A stretch of 64,000 nt of DNA from Zingiber officinale (lineage: Eukaryota > Streptophyta > Magnoliopsida > Zingiberales > Zingiberaceae). Below, piece after piece: positions 38,385 to 52,340 of the stretch. The notes under the pieces are model-generated. The model searched no databases, had not been told where the DNA came from, and was given only the letters and a program-made list of their open reading frames with translations. Numbering within the stretch: position 1 is the stretch's first letter; every line of letters starts with the position of its first letter. The DNA is taken from positions 33,641,511 to 33,705,510 of the forward strand of contig NC_056000.1 in the NCBI RefSeq assembly GCF_018446385.1. Reading direction: 5' to 3'. Both the position numbers and the translations under genes were made by a program.

Positions 38385-39709
38385 ATGTCAAGCATCAACA
38401 TGCATGAAGTAGAAGAACAAATGGAAGAAGAGGTATTGGAAGAAGAATTAAATGAAATGCTTAGGTGTTTGTTGGTGGAATTTTATAGGATCCTATGTGC
38501 GTTGATTGAGTATATAGCTTATATGCGTAGTGAACTTGTCCATCGTCCCTTAAGTAGACGACCAATAACTTCTAAAGGATATGATATATGATTATATTCA
38601 TAGAATATTAAAAGAGGATCCAACACACTTTAGAAGTTTATAGAATGCATCCTGGTGTATTTTTAAAATTGTGTAACATCCTTAGAGAAAAAACACCATT
38701 ACAAGATACAAGATACATTTGTATTGAAGAAATGGTTGCCATGTTTTCGTTGTTGGTCACCATACTCGATACTCTTTGATTCATAAAACATTTGATCGAT
38801 CACACTATAATACTAGCCAAAACTTCAACAACGTGTTGAAAGCATTAAATAGCATTGCAGTAGATATGATGGTCAAACTTAGATATGTACTGCCTGAGAG
38901 AATAAGGGAGAGTACAAGATTTTTTCCTTACTTTAAAGTAAGTAATGAAAATCTTCTATTATTTTTATTACTACTATTGTTATTATTATTGTTGTTATTA
39001 TTTTGTTATTGTTACAGGATTGCATTGGAGCTATTGATGACAGTCATTTTCCAACAATGGTGCCTGGATATGATACTAATAGCTATCGTAATCGTCATAG
39101 AATGATTTCTCAAAATGTTTTCTCATGACTTAAATGTTTTGACAAATACTTTATCAAGAAATAACGGGCTTAAAGTTCCACAAGGTATATATATTTTGTT
39201 CTATATGTTACTTATTTTATTATTATTATTTTTTGTAATTTTTCAAAATTACATATGTTATTTATATTTGATCTAGTTTTATAGGTAAATATTTTTTAGT
39301 GGATGGTAGATATCTGAATCGGTGTCAATTTTTTACTCTATTTCGAGGTGTGCGATATCATCTCCAGGAATTCACTGGCCAAGGTTGTCACCCAGAAAAT
39401 GAAAAGGAGTTGTTCAATCTTCGTCATGCCTCCTTGAGGAACATCATTGAGAGGGTATTTGGAATATTTAAATCACAATTTAAAATATTCAAAACAGCTC
39501 CTCCATTTACATATAATACACAAGTCAAGCTTATTTTGGCTTGTGCCAAATTGCATAATTTTCTTTGCAAGGAGTGTCGTTCTAATGAATTTCTAGTTGA
39601 ACCAGATAATGAAGCTTCATCATCCTTACCAAAACAAGTTCATGGTGTCGATTGCTTTGATCAATTATCTGATACTCAAGAACAAGAACGAGCAAATGTC
39701 AATGCATGA
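38385..39709 (+). pseudogene. PIF/Harbinger (HARBI1-type) DDE transposase, broken
   Basis: Pieces of one transposase occur in order. They are an N-terminal helical region (38385-38591), a middle region after frameshifts (38776-38930), a short intron ending in a T-rich tract near 39017, the block DCIGAIDDSHFPTMVPGYD with the first catalytic Asp (about 39018-39075), and, after stops and a second intron-like gap, the C-terminal block (39299-39709). The last begins VDGRYLN, the second catalytic Asp region, and includes RHASLRNIIERVFG with the Glu. Proteins of this family cut and join DNA at TWA sites. Several stops and frameshifts make it inactive. Confidence 0.8.
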
Positions 39710-39967
39710 AGAGATACAATAGCGAATTGAATGTGGAGCAATGTTTATCATATTGGCAATAACGAAACTTAGAATTTTTTTTTCTCATAAATCCATAAAT
39801 TTTCATGAAAAAATTTATAAATGTCGGTAAAAAACTTGTAAAAAAATTTATAGAACTCTATAAAATTCTTTTCACAACTACATGAAATTTAATAAAGTCA
39901 ATAAAAATCAATCGACTTTAAAAAATCTATCATTAAAAAAACTTAATAAAAATTATTCAATCTCTTA

Positions 39968-40192
39968 ATTAAATATATTCTCTTTAAACAAATCGAATGA
40001 TGCATCTATACAGATAATCTTTCATTTTAATCGTCAACTTATCATTACCCTTGATTGTCCTATTGTCTTATCTGTCATCCAAGTAGCAGTGGTCCCCGTA
40101 TCAATTTATCGGGATACTCACTTATTTGAGGACATTTTAAGAGAATGTGGTCGAGTTAATTTTGGCATTTGAGTGTACAAATCGTCAGATCC
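39968..40192 (+). other. Unassigned spacer before the SDR duplication
   Basis: 225 bp with no recognised feature. It has no counterpart upstream of SDR gene 1, where the foldback MITE occupies the position. Confidence 0.5.
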
Positions 40193-40501
40193 TAGGACCA
40201 TCTCGGTCCTACACCACTATTCAGGAAAGCTGAAGTGTTGAATTTTCATGCCAACTCTGGCAGGAGTATGGTTTAATCAACTAAAGTCGAGGCCTATCCA
40301 CTATTCTTCACTGTTCGACACGTTATTCTTGCAGAGATCCTCATGATCAACAATTTTTTTTTCCAACGATTGTTAGACGGTGACTTTTTTTTCAGTCTTT
40401 ATCCAAGGATTATTGAATGTTAAAATTAAGTTAATTTATTATAATAGTTATGGTCGAAATGTTTTACTTTATCCGGCTGGAAAAGATAATAATCAGGCGA
40501 T

Positions 40502-40510
40502 TATTTAAAG
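40502..40510 (+). promoter_or_regulatory. TATA-like box of SDR gene 2
   Basis: TATTTAAAG lies 67 bp before the ATG. It is aligned with TATTTATAG of gene 1 and differs from it by one base. Confidence 0.45.
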
Positions 40511-40576
40511 CGCCTTGTCTTCTCAACTTTCCCACTGCACTGCTCTGGTCTTTCTTAAAAAAAACAAAGAAGAAGC

Positions 40577-41716
<1,140 letters not shown>

Positions 41717-41991
41717 GTAGCTATGGAGATATCTTTGGATAAGGTGGGTGGGTGCTTGGAATTATGTTCTAATGAAGATCTCGAATAAGATGGTGTTGAA
41801 CTCTTCATTTAAGTTGTTGTACGGAGAATTTTATCACTATAATCTCTATGGCAATAATTTAATATAAAAATTGGTGTTTCAAATGTTATGAAGCCGTTTT
41901 TTTTTTCAATTTTTGATGATGCATATCAATGATATACCAAGAGATTATAAGGAAAGTCATCCAAAATAAAGTTCACTTTTGTACTAGACCC

Positions 41992-42112
41992 TGCGCACCT
42001 CTTTTCACTGCACACTAATTTCTCCAGCTACCGTGATTTACCTCCCTCGTGAAGACCTTGGGCGTAGTACGGCGGGGACGCTGGGGGCGAGCGATATCGC
42101 TTTTTGCCACTC
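41992..42112 (-). mobile_element. SINE-like insertion in the SDR gene 2 3' flank
   Basis: A 121-bp segment absent from SDR copy 1 and flanked by a perfect 13-bp direct repeat, TTGTACTAGACCC (41979-41991 and 42113-42125). On the - strand it reads GTGGCAAAAAGCGATATC then GAGGTAAATCACGGT, shared with the segment at 49088. The size and target duplication suit a truncated SINE; no poly-A was seen. Confidence 0.65.
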
Positions 42113-42964
42113 TTGTACTAGACCCAATCCTCAAATACTCTTGTACTAGACCCCAACTATATGAGCCAAGTTATTAATGGTGAAGATTTTTTATAAAATG
42201 CAATAGATTTTTAAACTCTGGTCAAATAATTTGTTATCACTACCTAACGAAGTAGTATGGTAGAATTGAATTTATGAATGCCATTTGGACTCTTGTCAAA
42301 TAATATTTTTTTTGGATTATTATTATCATTATTCAAAAAAACTAGTAACATGGTGAAAAAGTAATATCGTAGGATTAATGATCATTTGAATTTGAACTCT
42401 GGTCGAATAATGTTTTCTCGGATTATTATCATTAATTAACAAAATAGTGATATGATAAAGAAATAATATGATAAGATTGATGAATTTCACTATTGCTGAA
42501 TAATATGCTTCTGAATCCTATCCGAGGTGAAAGTAATTGGTTAGGAACGTGGCTCTATTATTGATTAAATGAAGATTATGTGTTATTCTATAATATAAAG
42601 AGTATTAATGTCATGTCAAGAAAAGGGTCTCAGCATTGAGTACATAATTCGGGAGAAGAAAATAATGAAAGAAACTGTAGCAATGAATATGTGAAAAAAT
42701 AGAGCGTTGTCATATATCATCACATGTAGATGAAGACTCTTTTTTATAATGTAACTGTTGTATTTATGCACATATCTCAAAATATTTACATTTTTTTCAA
42801 ATCGCTTCTAAAAAAAGACAGACCATAAAAATGACTCTGACATCTTTCTTTAAATAGATCCACAAATCCTTGTGATTTGATATAATAGAAACTTCGAAGG
42901 CGCGATTTGTCTGTAGGATATTCTCTGTCGCGTGACATAAATTTCTAAAAGAGAGTAGGAAACT

Positions 42965-43390
42965 GTTGAGTCTTGGGGCCCGGCCCACACTGGGCCAACC
43001 GACCGTTACTCAAGAACGTTACCCGCTGGGGCTCATGCATGGAATGTGCTGAGCGTCTCGGTCTTTCTGCTTGAATGTCATATGCCCGATCGTGCTGTAA
43101 GTCTAATCGATCGATCGGAAGATTCAATCAACTGGATTTTCCCTGCTTATTGCCCCTACCGTCTTGAGGCCCGATCAACCACCCAAGGTTCGAACGTGCC
43201 ATCCCAAGATCCACAGGTCACTCGAGGGTCGATCGTCTCTATAACCTGTTCGGGTATGCCCTTAACTTGATTAGTGACTCTGAAAATTGACCGTTCCTTA
43301 ATTTTGACTATCTTATCAGTCATTTTTTTCTATCTTGACCTATCTTTTAGTGGAGTTCATCTTTATCATTGTATCACTTCTATATTATTA
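42965..43390 (+). repeat. Dispersed repeat, copy 3
   Basis: Collinear with 19530-19985 within the segmental duplication. Confidence 0.6.
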
Positions 43391-44839
43391 TTCTTATGAT
43401 CAGATTTTTGAGATGGATATAGATAGATAGAAAGTTGATGACTCTATCCTCGCAATGAGGTGTTTTACCACCATTCAAATTAATTTTAAAATCTATTAAA
43501 ATAAATACTCTTACGGATTGCGCTATGCTACAACGGTAAAACTTTATCTTTGCATTGAAATTTGATTCATGTGGCATTTAGTGTTTTGTCTGTCTTGGAG
43601 ATATGCCACATGTCTGCGTCAATCGAACTACAACAAGTAGCGTGTGGCAATGAGTGCTGAGTCATAACTTTCGCAAATGCAAGGAAGAAAAGGAGAGATG
43701 ATTAGAAGTGTAAAAACAGGAGGATTCTTTTTTTTAGCATCATTCTTCTTTAGAGATGCATTCGTGTCGTCAAATGATTGGGGTGGATTAAGAAATTCAT
43801 CAACAGAGTTTGGAAGTACTTGTAGCTATCAGAAGATGCGCTCAACACGACGCAAGTGGGACAAACCTACTCTTAAATAATGTAGCAAATAGAAAGATAT
43901 ACAAAATAGTAAAATATAAAAATTCAAAAATAGATAATAATAATAATAATAAATTAAAATAGACTTCTTTAGAAATTTTAAAAGTATTTATAAGAAATAA
44001 ATTATGAATATATAAAAAATAAATTTTCTAATTAGATAAATATGTACATGACTTTCATCAAAAAAATATTCATCCAAATTTATTTATTTTTAGTTTACTA
44101 AAATAAATTAATACCCTATTTATATGGGAGGATGAATTTAAAAATTGATTAAAAAAAAATATGTACAACAAATTTTGGACTGTTTATTTCAGATGAATTA
44201 TTTATCCCTGTTCTTTTATTTATTATAAAATAATAAACCAATACATTTACGAATACATCAATTTTTAACTATTTTTTATCCATAAACAACTTTTCTTTCT
44301 CTTTATGTCTCTGTACTCAACCACGAGAGCCACGGGCACTCTGACTGAGCGACATTGCGTAGCCAACCTAATACGATCCTACGCGGGATAGCACCATCTC
44401 GCACGGCCCCACGTGGGCCGCAATACCTCGTGTAGCCCTGTAGAGGTGGCAATGCGTGGCTTCTTGCCTCACGTGGCCTTGCGTGAGGCAATGTCGCCTT
44501 GCGCGGTCACGAGCAACAAACGGCCATCAGTCGTGACCGACCCTACATGGCCACACCATGCAGCCACTAGTCGCCATGCTCGGTTACGAATCGTAGGGCA
44601 GCCCTACATGACTAACCCATGCAACCGCGAGTTGCGGACAACCTCACATGCAAGCATAGCCGCCCAACACAACTACGAGCGATCTTGATCGTAGGCACAA
44701 TCAACTTTGTACACAACTAGTGTAGTCAAATAAACACTTATGGAGGGACAGACCGACCCATCAAGCAACTATCATAATACGGGGTGGACCGATTCATCAT
44801 CCCAACAGATTTGAAAATTTCTAACCGAACCCAAGGCAA

Positions 44840-46325
44840 ATTACAAATTAAGCAGGTCCACCCATATAGGTTGAAAATCTTAAGTATTTAGTTTTAAATT
44901 TTATAAGATTTTTTTTAAGGCGCGGACCAACTCAATCCCATCACGAGCTGACCCATACAAGTCGCAGACCCAAGTGAGTCAGCCCATCTAGACCAATCTT
45001 AAAATGGATTGATAAATTTTTAATTTAACCTATTTAAATTATTTAATAAGACAGATCAACCTGACTTTACACCTCCATCGATAACTTCATTGACTTATTT
45101 TTTTCTTTCCATCCTAGGTTTGTTTCACTTTCCTATTATAAATACTTAAAAAATCTACTAGCACTATTTGTATGTTCCATGTTTACGTTGTTATATAACT
45201 TCCCTGACAGCCGATGGAAAATTTTCATCAAATTGAACCAGACACGCCAAGTTCGACATTACCTGATTTATCATTTTTTTTTACAAAACTACAAATGTTA
45301 CAATAAGCTCAACCCTAAACTCTAAATCACATCCATGTATATTATAACAACTATAAAATCATATCTGCTACAACACACTTGACCCTAAATCACATCCAAC
45401 CAATTTAGGGTAAAAATCAAAATCCAATCGCTCGGTCTTTGTTAGAACAGAGAGGTCGAGTGAAGACCGAACCCCTAATAGAATTTTTTAACTCTGACTT
45501 AGCTGCTTCTGCAAGCAACATCTGATCATACTACATAAGAGACTCTGTTAGTTCGCCAGCTAAGTATATTAAGGATCCCTCAACTCAATGACCTAACATT
45601 CCTCTTTGTCGTTTTGAAGTTTCTACTCTACAAAATGCTAAACGTGGGTTCACTTTAGGAAAGTTATCATAGCATTATTATGATATGTCCTTTTTTTGGC
45701 AATGCATCAAGATTCATGCACAAAGGAAGCAGTAACACTATAATTGAGGGTCTCCATCTACAAACATAGATACGCTTACATACGCGAACGCTAGGCGTAC
45801 GCTACATTACACATCCACTGTTCATTGTCTTCTATTTGAGTCACTGACTTGAGCGTCAGAATGTCTGCGCAGAGAACCCTTCTTGATCCAGTTGTTGACG
45901 CTCTTTTTGACAAGCAGGTCACTCGAAGTCATTTTTTACCAACTCAAAGTCTTCGCACGATCAACAAAATAGCCACCTGTCTAGTGCATCATTTTCCTCC
46001 GTTTTCAGACAAAATCACTCATACATCACCTTTTCACATGCTTTGTATTTTCCAAAAAGTATACTATTCCTAAAACAAATATATGTCTGACTATATATAT
46101 TTTTCTATTCAAGGCGCATGATAATCACATTAATCTCCTGTACATCATGTTCATTTTAACCACCTAACCTTTTTCCTATAAATAACATCATGAAATCTCA
46201 TCTTAAATAATAAATCCTGATATATATGATTCATAGAAGGATTTTGAACATAAAAAAATATTTAGAATGACAATCCATGTGAGATAAAGATTCTAAAAAG
46301 AAATTCAAGCTTAGGGCGAACCAAT
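44840..46325. other. Unassigned intergenic DNA
   Basis: AT-rich non-coding sequence with no recognised gene or element. A 74-codon frame at 45849-46073 has no domain and is not called. Confidence 0.5.
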
Positions 46326-46329
46326 TCTG

Positions 46330-47680
46330 TGCATTTTGATTAGCCTTTGAGTGATAAACTTCATTAAAAGTCTATATGCATAGAAATAAAGATTCTAAAA
46401 CTCCACCATTAATTTGGCATGTCTTAGAAGATGATACACCTACTTCGAAAATGATATCAATTCCTAAGGGTTGAAGTTAAAAGTCAGAATTAAATAACCA
46501 ACAATTCCAATATGCTTTAATTTCCTATACTTCGAAAATTATAGTATATTTATGAGTCTTTTAAGTTTCCTAAGTATGAGTCTTTTAAGTTTTCTATGTG
46601 TTTTTATGAGTTCTTTCTGTTTTCAATGAGTCTATCTACTAGTATTTATGTTGCTTGAGTCCTTTGTGAATCCTAGTATAAATATGTGTACTATTGTAAT
46701 ACTGGCATATGGAATAGATATCAAAGTTCTAAGAGTTCTCTTTAATTGTGTGATACAATTTACAATTCTTTATACAATCAACCTATAGTATGATGCCTAG
46801 GAATCCTTAGGTGTCATACCTAAGTTTCTACAATCACTTTACCACTTCATTTCAAATTTCTACTTCCCAAATCACCCAACCCTCAGCATCATTTGGTATC
46901 AGACTTTTAGGGCATTAATATGTCTACAAGATCCGGGTGGAGCTTTAGAGGAAAGTTGACTAATAATCAACGTGATGAGATACATATTCGTATGATGGAG
47001 CAACTTGATGGCATGCAAATTCATCTAAATGGTGTTAAAACTATGATTTCTCAATCTAAAGGTGATCAAGTTCAAGGAGAGCAAGGAGAAACCTCAAGCA
47101 AACAACAGCGTAGAAATAAAGATTCTAAAATTCCACTATTAATTTGGCATGTGTTGGAAGATGATAAATCTACTTGGAAAATGATATAAAGTTCATCAAT
47201 TTCTAAGGGTTAAAATTAAAAGTTAGCATTAAATAACCAACAATTCCAATATGCTTTAATTTCCCATGCTTGAAAAATTATAGTATATTTATGAATCTTT
47301 TAAGTTTCCTATGTGGGAGTCTTTTAATTTTCCTATGTGTCTTTATGACCCCTTTGTATTTTCAATGAGTCAATCTACTAGCATTTATGTTTCTTGAATC
47401 TTTTATGAGTTCTAGTATAAATATGTATACTGCTGTAATGTTGGGATATGGAATAGACATCAAAATTTTGAGAGTTCTCTTTGATTGTGCGATACAATCT
47501 CCCTATGGTGTGATGCCTAAGAATCCTTAGGTGTGATACCTAAGTTTCTATACCTTTTTACACAATCAACCTATGGTGTGATGCCTAGGAATCCTTAGGT
47601 GTGATATCCAAGTTTTATTACTCCTTTACCACTTCATTCCAAATTTCTACTTCCGCAACCATCAATCTCCGCTTGTATTG
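46330..47680 (+). mobile_element. Short TRIM-like LTR element with a repeated gag-tail/LTR block
   Basis: A block beginning TAGAAATAAAGATTCTAAAA (about 46380) and running through TTAAATAACCAACAATTCC to CACTTCATT.CAAATTTCTACTTCC (about 46868) is repeated at 47109-47656. Between them are a PBS-like TTTGGTATCAGAC (46891-46903) and a 89-codon gag-like frame starting MSTRSGWSFRGKL. The LTR portion seems to be about 400 bp (from around 46480 and 47205). Pol is absent. It is best read as a TRIM or strongly deleted Copia-type element; exact ends are unsure. Confidence 0.55.
46920..47189 (+). CDS. Short gag-like ORF inside the TRIM-like element
   Basis: 89 codons, from MSTRSGWSFRGKL through a polar helical region (MMEQLDGMQIHLNGVKTMI) to KIPLLIWHVLEDDKSTWKMI. 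It lies 17 bp after the PBS-like site, as a gag would. Its last ~25 codons are part of the directly repeated block, so the same tail occurs upstream at about 46385-46465. No zinc knuckle is present. It may not be functional. Confidence 0.35.
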   Translation: MSTRSGWSFRGKLTNNQRDEIHIRMMEQLDGMQIHLNGVKTMISQSKGDQVQGEQGETSSKQQRRNKDSKIPLLIWHVLEDDKSTWKMI

Positions 47681-48663
47681 TATCCTAGTGCATCCTCATA
47701 GCCGGTACAAATAGTACTAACTTGATTACTTTGAAAATACTCCAGAATTCTAGCCTTCAATATATGAAAGAAAAACAACAGTTACAAATAATGAAGTCAA
47801 AACACAGAAAAGGCCTTTTCATGATATTTCAATAACTTTTACAATATATTTGGGGTCGGCAAGGATCTCCAATGGCTACTTTGAACACTACATTTCATTA
47901 ACTCAAACAAAAAATCAGAGTTTACAGTATGTTTAATATTTTTATATTTATTCATCTTTTTCATATTTTTGAAATACTTAATTATTTTTAGAATTTTTAT
48001 TTAGTATTTTAGTGACTGAATGGGATGAGAAAACAACACTATCTTCTCCCACCTTTGTAGTTAAAACACTAAACAGTGAAAGTTTAAAAGAAAAGCTTGA
48101 AAAATGTCCCAACTTTTTCTTCATTTTTATCCACCTACCATTCTTTCAGGTTTCGTAATGTACTAATAAATTTGGCCTTTAACTCAGAGAAAATATACTC
48201 CATATGATAAATAAAATAAATATTAGTAGCAAAAGAGAACCTGAAAGGAAGTGAAGAATTAGACGAATTCTGGCAGCTGCATAAAAAGAAATGTTACTTA
48301 GGAAGCATACACGAGAAAATTTGAAAGAACACAAATAAGGGTTTAATAATGCTCATCCAGCTAAATTGGTATATAGTTAGATGCACATCGAAGGGTAAAA
48401 TTCAGAAGTATCATCTGGATGATGCCATGTTCAACATTATTTCTATGATAATGATGAGGCAAAACATCATTTGGTATTAGCAAACAAATGGTTTTAGTTA
48501 GTAGCCCAACAAATAAATCCATGCTATGAAGAAAATAATTGCTTAAATGAGAAGATCTAGCCTCACCAAATATATAGCTTGAGTTCAACATATAACACAG
48601 AACTAATAGAAATCTTAATTCTTAACTACATTTGAATGACAAAATATCCAAAATAAAGCATCA
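47681..48663. other. Intergenic DNA, nothing recognised
   Basis: AT-rich sequence without a convincing reading frame or repeat. Confidence 0.5.
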
Positions 48664-51600
48664 CTAAAGTTGGTGGCCTTCCCTTGTCCTATACTTTTGC
48701 ATGTGTACATACTTCAGCATTTCCAGAGAGGACAGCTTCTCACTGGTAAAGATGGTCGCAACATTTACAGAAGGGACACTATCAAGTTGGTTGAACTTTC
48801 TAAGCAAAATATCATGTAGTGACAGATTTTACTCTGACTTGAGATCTAGGCACAGGAAAATTTGCAATATATCTCGACAACAATGGGTATTCTTGGTTGA
48901 AATAAATATTCATCCACATCCATCATTACTCCTTATTGTTAATAATGAAATAAATTAATTATGCAGCTATTTAGTAGAATCAGATTAAGAAACATAGATA
49001 GAATTACAAAGAAAGAAAATTGACCTACTCATTTTGCTTTCTAATCATCACAGTGTTGACTGAAATACTTGCACAAGGGGTAACAAGTGGCAAAAAGGGC
49101 AAAGTGCTCGCCCCAGCGCCCCTACCAGCCCGCCTTAGGACCAACATAGACGAGGTAAATCACGGTGATTGAGAAAGCAAGTGGATGAGAGGGTGAGTTA
49201 TACCGAGTGCAAGGATTTACACCCGCCAACCCCAAGGTTCAATCCCTCGACCTCAAGTGGCAAACCTCAATCCACTTACCACCTCAACTATACCCGTGGG
49301 GGCGCGCAAGGGGCAACAAGGTAGTCAATAATGGTGGTGTAAAGTGACGAGCAAGCCTCAAATGCTTCAATGCATCATTGTATTGTTTGTTGACCAAACC
49401 TCTATATGAGTGTCTGACATGCTCTAGGTCTTCGTTCAAGTGATCAAACTGCAAAGGGAGCAAACCTTTTTACAATCCTTTCATGATAAATTAGTACTAC
49501 AGTCAATCATAGGCACAATTCGTTTTGAAGCACTGGCAGCAAAAGTCTAGTATGCTTACTTTCGTGTCAACAACATTTTTAGAAGGAACACAAAAACCAA
49601 GATTAGCATTTTTTTTACTACTATACTATGTTTACAAGGCATGTAGAAAAATTCTCCCTTAATAAATCAAAAGCCTGAGCGCAGAGGATAATGAGCTCAT
49701 TTTTATGCAAAAAAACGTTATTGAACACATTCATTTAGACATCATATTATTCATATCCATCTGGTTTCTTAGAGATAATTGATGGTAATCAAAATTGTCC
49801 ATTTAAAAGTTCATGTTTGGTTTCCCATCAAAGATGGATTCAGATGATTTAGAAAATCAAGTTTTAAAATAGCTAGATTCAGTGAGAATAATTGTGTAGT
49901 CATATTTATACTTGTTGTGTAACGGATACACAGAATAGAAAAGAGATCCTTGACTTGCATTAGTTCTCAACAAGTTAGATTTCAAAAGAAAACAGTCATG
50001 TTCCATGAACTTCATACAAGTATAGCAAGATATAAATGCATATGCAAGTGTCATCCGTGAGTAAAATAAATTTATTTATCCATGTAAAAGTTCATGAGTA
50101 AGAGTGAAAAGACTAACCATGTGAAAGAAAAATGGAATATGATGAGTAGTTGTGCAAAGTGTTTGCGCGTGAGACATCGTTCAAATCAGATATGCTTGAA
50201 AGTTCAGTGGCATGAAGGGCGCCATTATTTTTTTATCTTGTTGTCTCTTTAAAATCAAGTATATTCTTTTCAACACAAACTGAGCTTTCAGATGCAACTA
50301 TAGAAGGACCATTTCCACCTTCAACACTGATGGAACTATGTTCATTTGAACTGACAAAAGCATCGGGTTCTTCATAATAGTTAGCAATGGTTGTGTCAGA
50401 AATCTGTGATGGCATATGAACGTCACAATCTTTTATTTTCATGTCTTCCGGCAGACCAGAATACCACATCTGGTAGAGTATTAACAAATGGATCAGGTTA
50501 AAAGTTGGTTCATTCATAGACTCAGAATCTTGTAAAAACTGAGAATAAAAGTGATGTTAGTGCAATATAAGCATACATGATAAAGGTGTCTCAACTCTTG
50601 ACCTTCCATCAGTTTATAGATCAAAGCTTTACAAAAGTAGCCAAGTAAAACATATAATTGCTTTTTTCATGCAGCGGGTAGGAAAGTTGTATCATATCTA
50701 GAACAGAACATATTTATCAAGAAATTAAAAAGAATTACAGATACAATTATAAAGATAACAAAGGAGGAAATTATTAGAGCAGCTTCGCCTTGGTAGTCAT
50801 TTTACCTACATTTATATTTGTTAATATAAAGTTACAATTTAAACCTTGTGATAAATGATGTTTACAATTAAGCCAATAGGATATAACTTAGGTCCTAACA
50901 GTTAACAGTTCCCCTCAAGGTTCAAAGATCTTAAGATCGATTGGCTAGGTAACCACTTCTATCAAAAGCTCAAGCTATAGGAAAAAGAGTGTTTATATTG
51001 TTTACACTCCACCTTCATGTTTGGGGTGGGTCCTTGTCTTGATTAGCCTAAACTCAACATTCAACACAATTAGATATTCTTTTGACAAGTAGCAAATTCA
51101 TACTCCTAACCTCCTGTTGTGGCACTAGTTAAAAGTTGATTGGCTAAGCACTTATTGCTTTTAAGTCCTTAATGATACGAGCATCTCACATGGCACAAAG
51201 ACTAATGTTAGAATAAGTTAATAACTCTAATACTTGAAAGCATATCACACAAATCTTTGGCAAAGAACGTACAATTTTGTGTTACATAATGCCTCCTCGA
51301 AGTTCTCTTGTGAAATAGAAAAAAGAGTCAATTCCAACAGCACAGAGTACATTTGCTCAACAATAACAAGGCAAAAATCAACTGCAAGATACATGTTTAT
51401 ACAATTATGATATCAAAAACCAATTGCAAATAAGAAACATGAACAGCATAAGCATAAAAACTCAATTCATACAGCAAACATTAAGGATAATAGACATCTA
51501 TCTATAAGAAACCAAGACAAGGCATGAAAAGCTCTGTACCTATAAATCATTTCAAATAAACGAGATATATAAGACATGTTTGATATTGTAACAAAAAATG

Positions 51601-52340
51601 ACTGAATTAATGTAATATTACCTCTCATGCAGCTCAATGGAGGGAAGAGATTTAACTAGCCAATAACAATTTTAAGCACGAGTTGATGATAATGACAATG
51701 ATGACATGTCAAGTTTTATACAAGCATGTTTACAAACTATAAGCAACATAGATAAACAACAGTGTAGGTATTAGCAAAATTCTAAATTTTGAGTAACTGT
51801 CTTTGCTTTCAAGGAGCAAGTTCAAGAAGTTTAGTTATATGTCTTAATTTCTTTTAAAACATAATTGATACTATCTATGTGAACGTATCTGAATTTGAAA
51901 ATGATACTTTTTGTACTTTGTTCATTCTTAAGCTTCTACCATCTAAATAATTTAATATAATTGTGCCATCAAGGTATCTTATTGAGGTGTAAAAAAAATA
52001 CCTTCTTAGAGTGTTTTTTCATCCATGGGAGCTTACTCATCCAAACATCATACATCTTCTTGATCTTAGTCTGATAATGGCTCTCTGCTCCAGAAAAACG
52101 CCTTTGAATCTCTATTGCAAACTGTCAATGAACACTTAGCATCAAAAAAAAAGGGCACTGCAAGTAAGAGTTTGTTAGTTTTATACTTTTAAGGACCGCC
52201 GCTAGTAATGCGATTCCGTGCTCGCAGGCGCAGGAGAGACGGAGGGAGGAGAGATAAAGAGAGAGGAAGAGAGGGAGCACTCACCGGTGTTCTCCGCTGG
52301 AGCCGCGCGAGGCTTTGGGGGCAGAACTAAGCGCAGACGA
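48664..52340 (-). CDS. Unrecognised - strand gene, exons partly resolved
   Basis: Several open segments with splice signals suggest a gene. There is a 5' exon around 52277-52340 ending ACCG/GTGAGT. A 120-nt exon at 52002-52121 is open for exactly 40 codons (includes MYDVWMSKLPWMKKHSKK) between good AG and GT sites. Further open segments lie at 50233-50469 (possibly from 50540; acidic, Ser-rich, ends in a stop) and 49350-49448 (starts FDHLNEDLEHVRHSY). A terminal piece at 48664-48799 ends HMQKYRTREGHQL-stop. I do not recognise the protein. Because one internal segment ends in a stop, the pieces may be two genes, alternative ends or a decaying gene. The next gene, at 53443, is on the same strand. 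Confidence 0.35.
49071..49322 (+). mobile_element. SINE-like insertion in the unrecognised gene
   Basis: It is flanked by an imperfect direct repeat GCACAAGGGGTAACAAG / GCGCAAGGGGCAACAAG (about 49071-49088 and 49305-49321). It begins GTGGCAAAAAGGGC and contains GAGGTAAATCACGGTGATT, both shared with 41992-42112, and a tRNA B-box-like GGTTCAATCCC at about 49230. It lies next to the exon-like segment at 49350. Confidence 0.55.

Larger units (their letters stand above)
34917..39964 (+). mobile_element. PIF/Harbinger-type DNA transposon, full length but broken (copy B)
   Basis: The left end GGAGAGTGCATTCAATG follows TTA (34914-34916). The proposed right end ATTATTCAATCTC is followed by TTA (39965-39967). 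TTA target duplications are typical of PIF/Harbinger. It encodes the two expected proteins, a Myb/SANT-like ORF1 and a HARBI1-type transposase, both interrupted. The right inverted repeat is short and imperfect, so that boundary is tentative. It sits at the outer edge of the Gypsy fragment, about 0.6 kb upstream of SDR gene 2. Confidence 0.7.

Noticed and set aside
49200..49260. Possible tRNA gene because of GGTTCAATCCC
   Set aside because: No acceptor stem or cloverleaf could be built; the word fits better as a SINE B-box.
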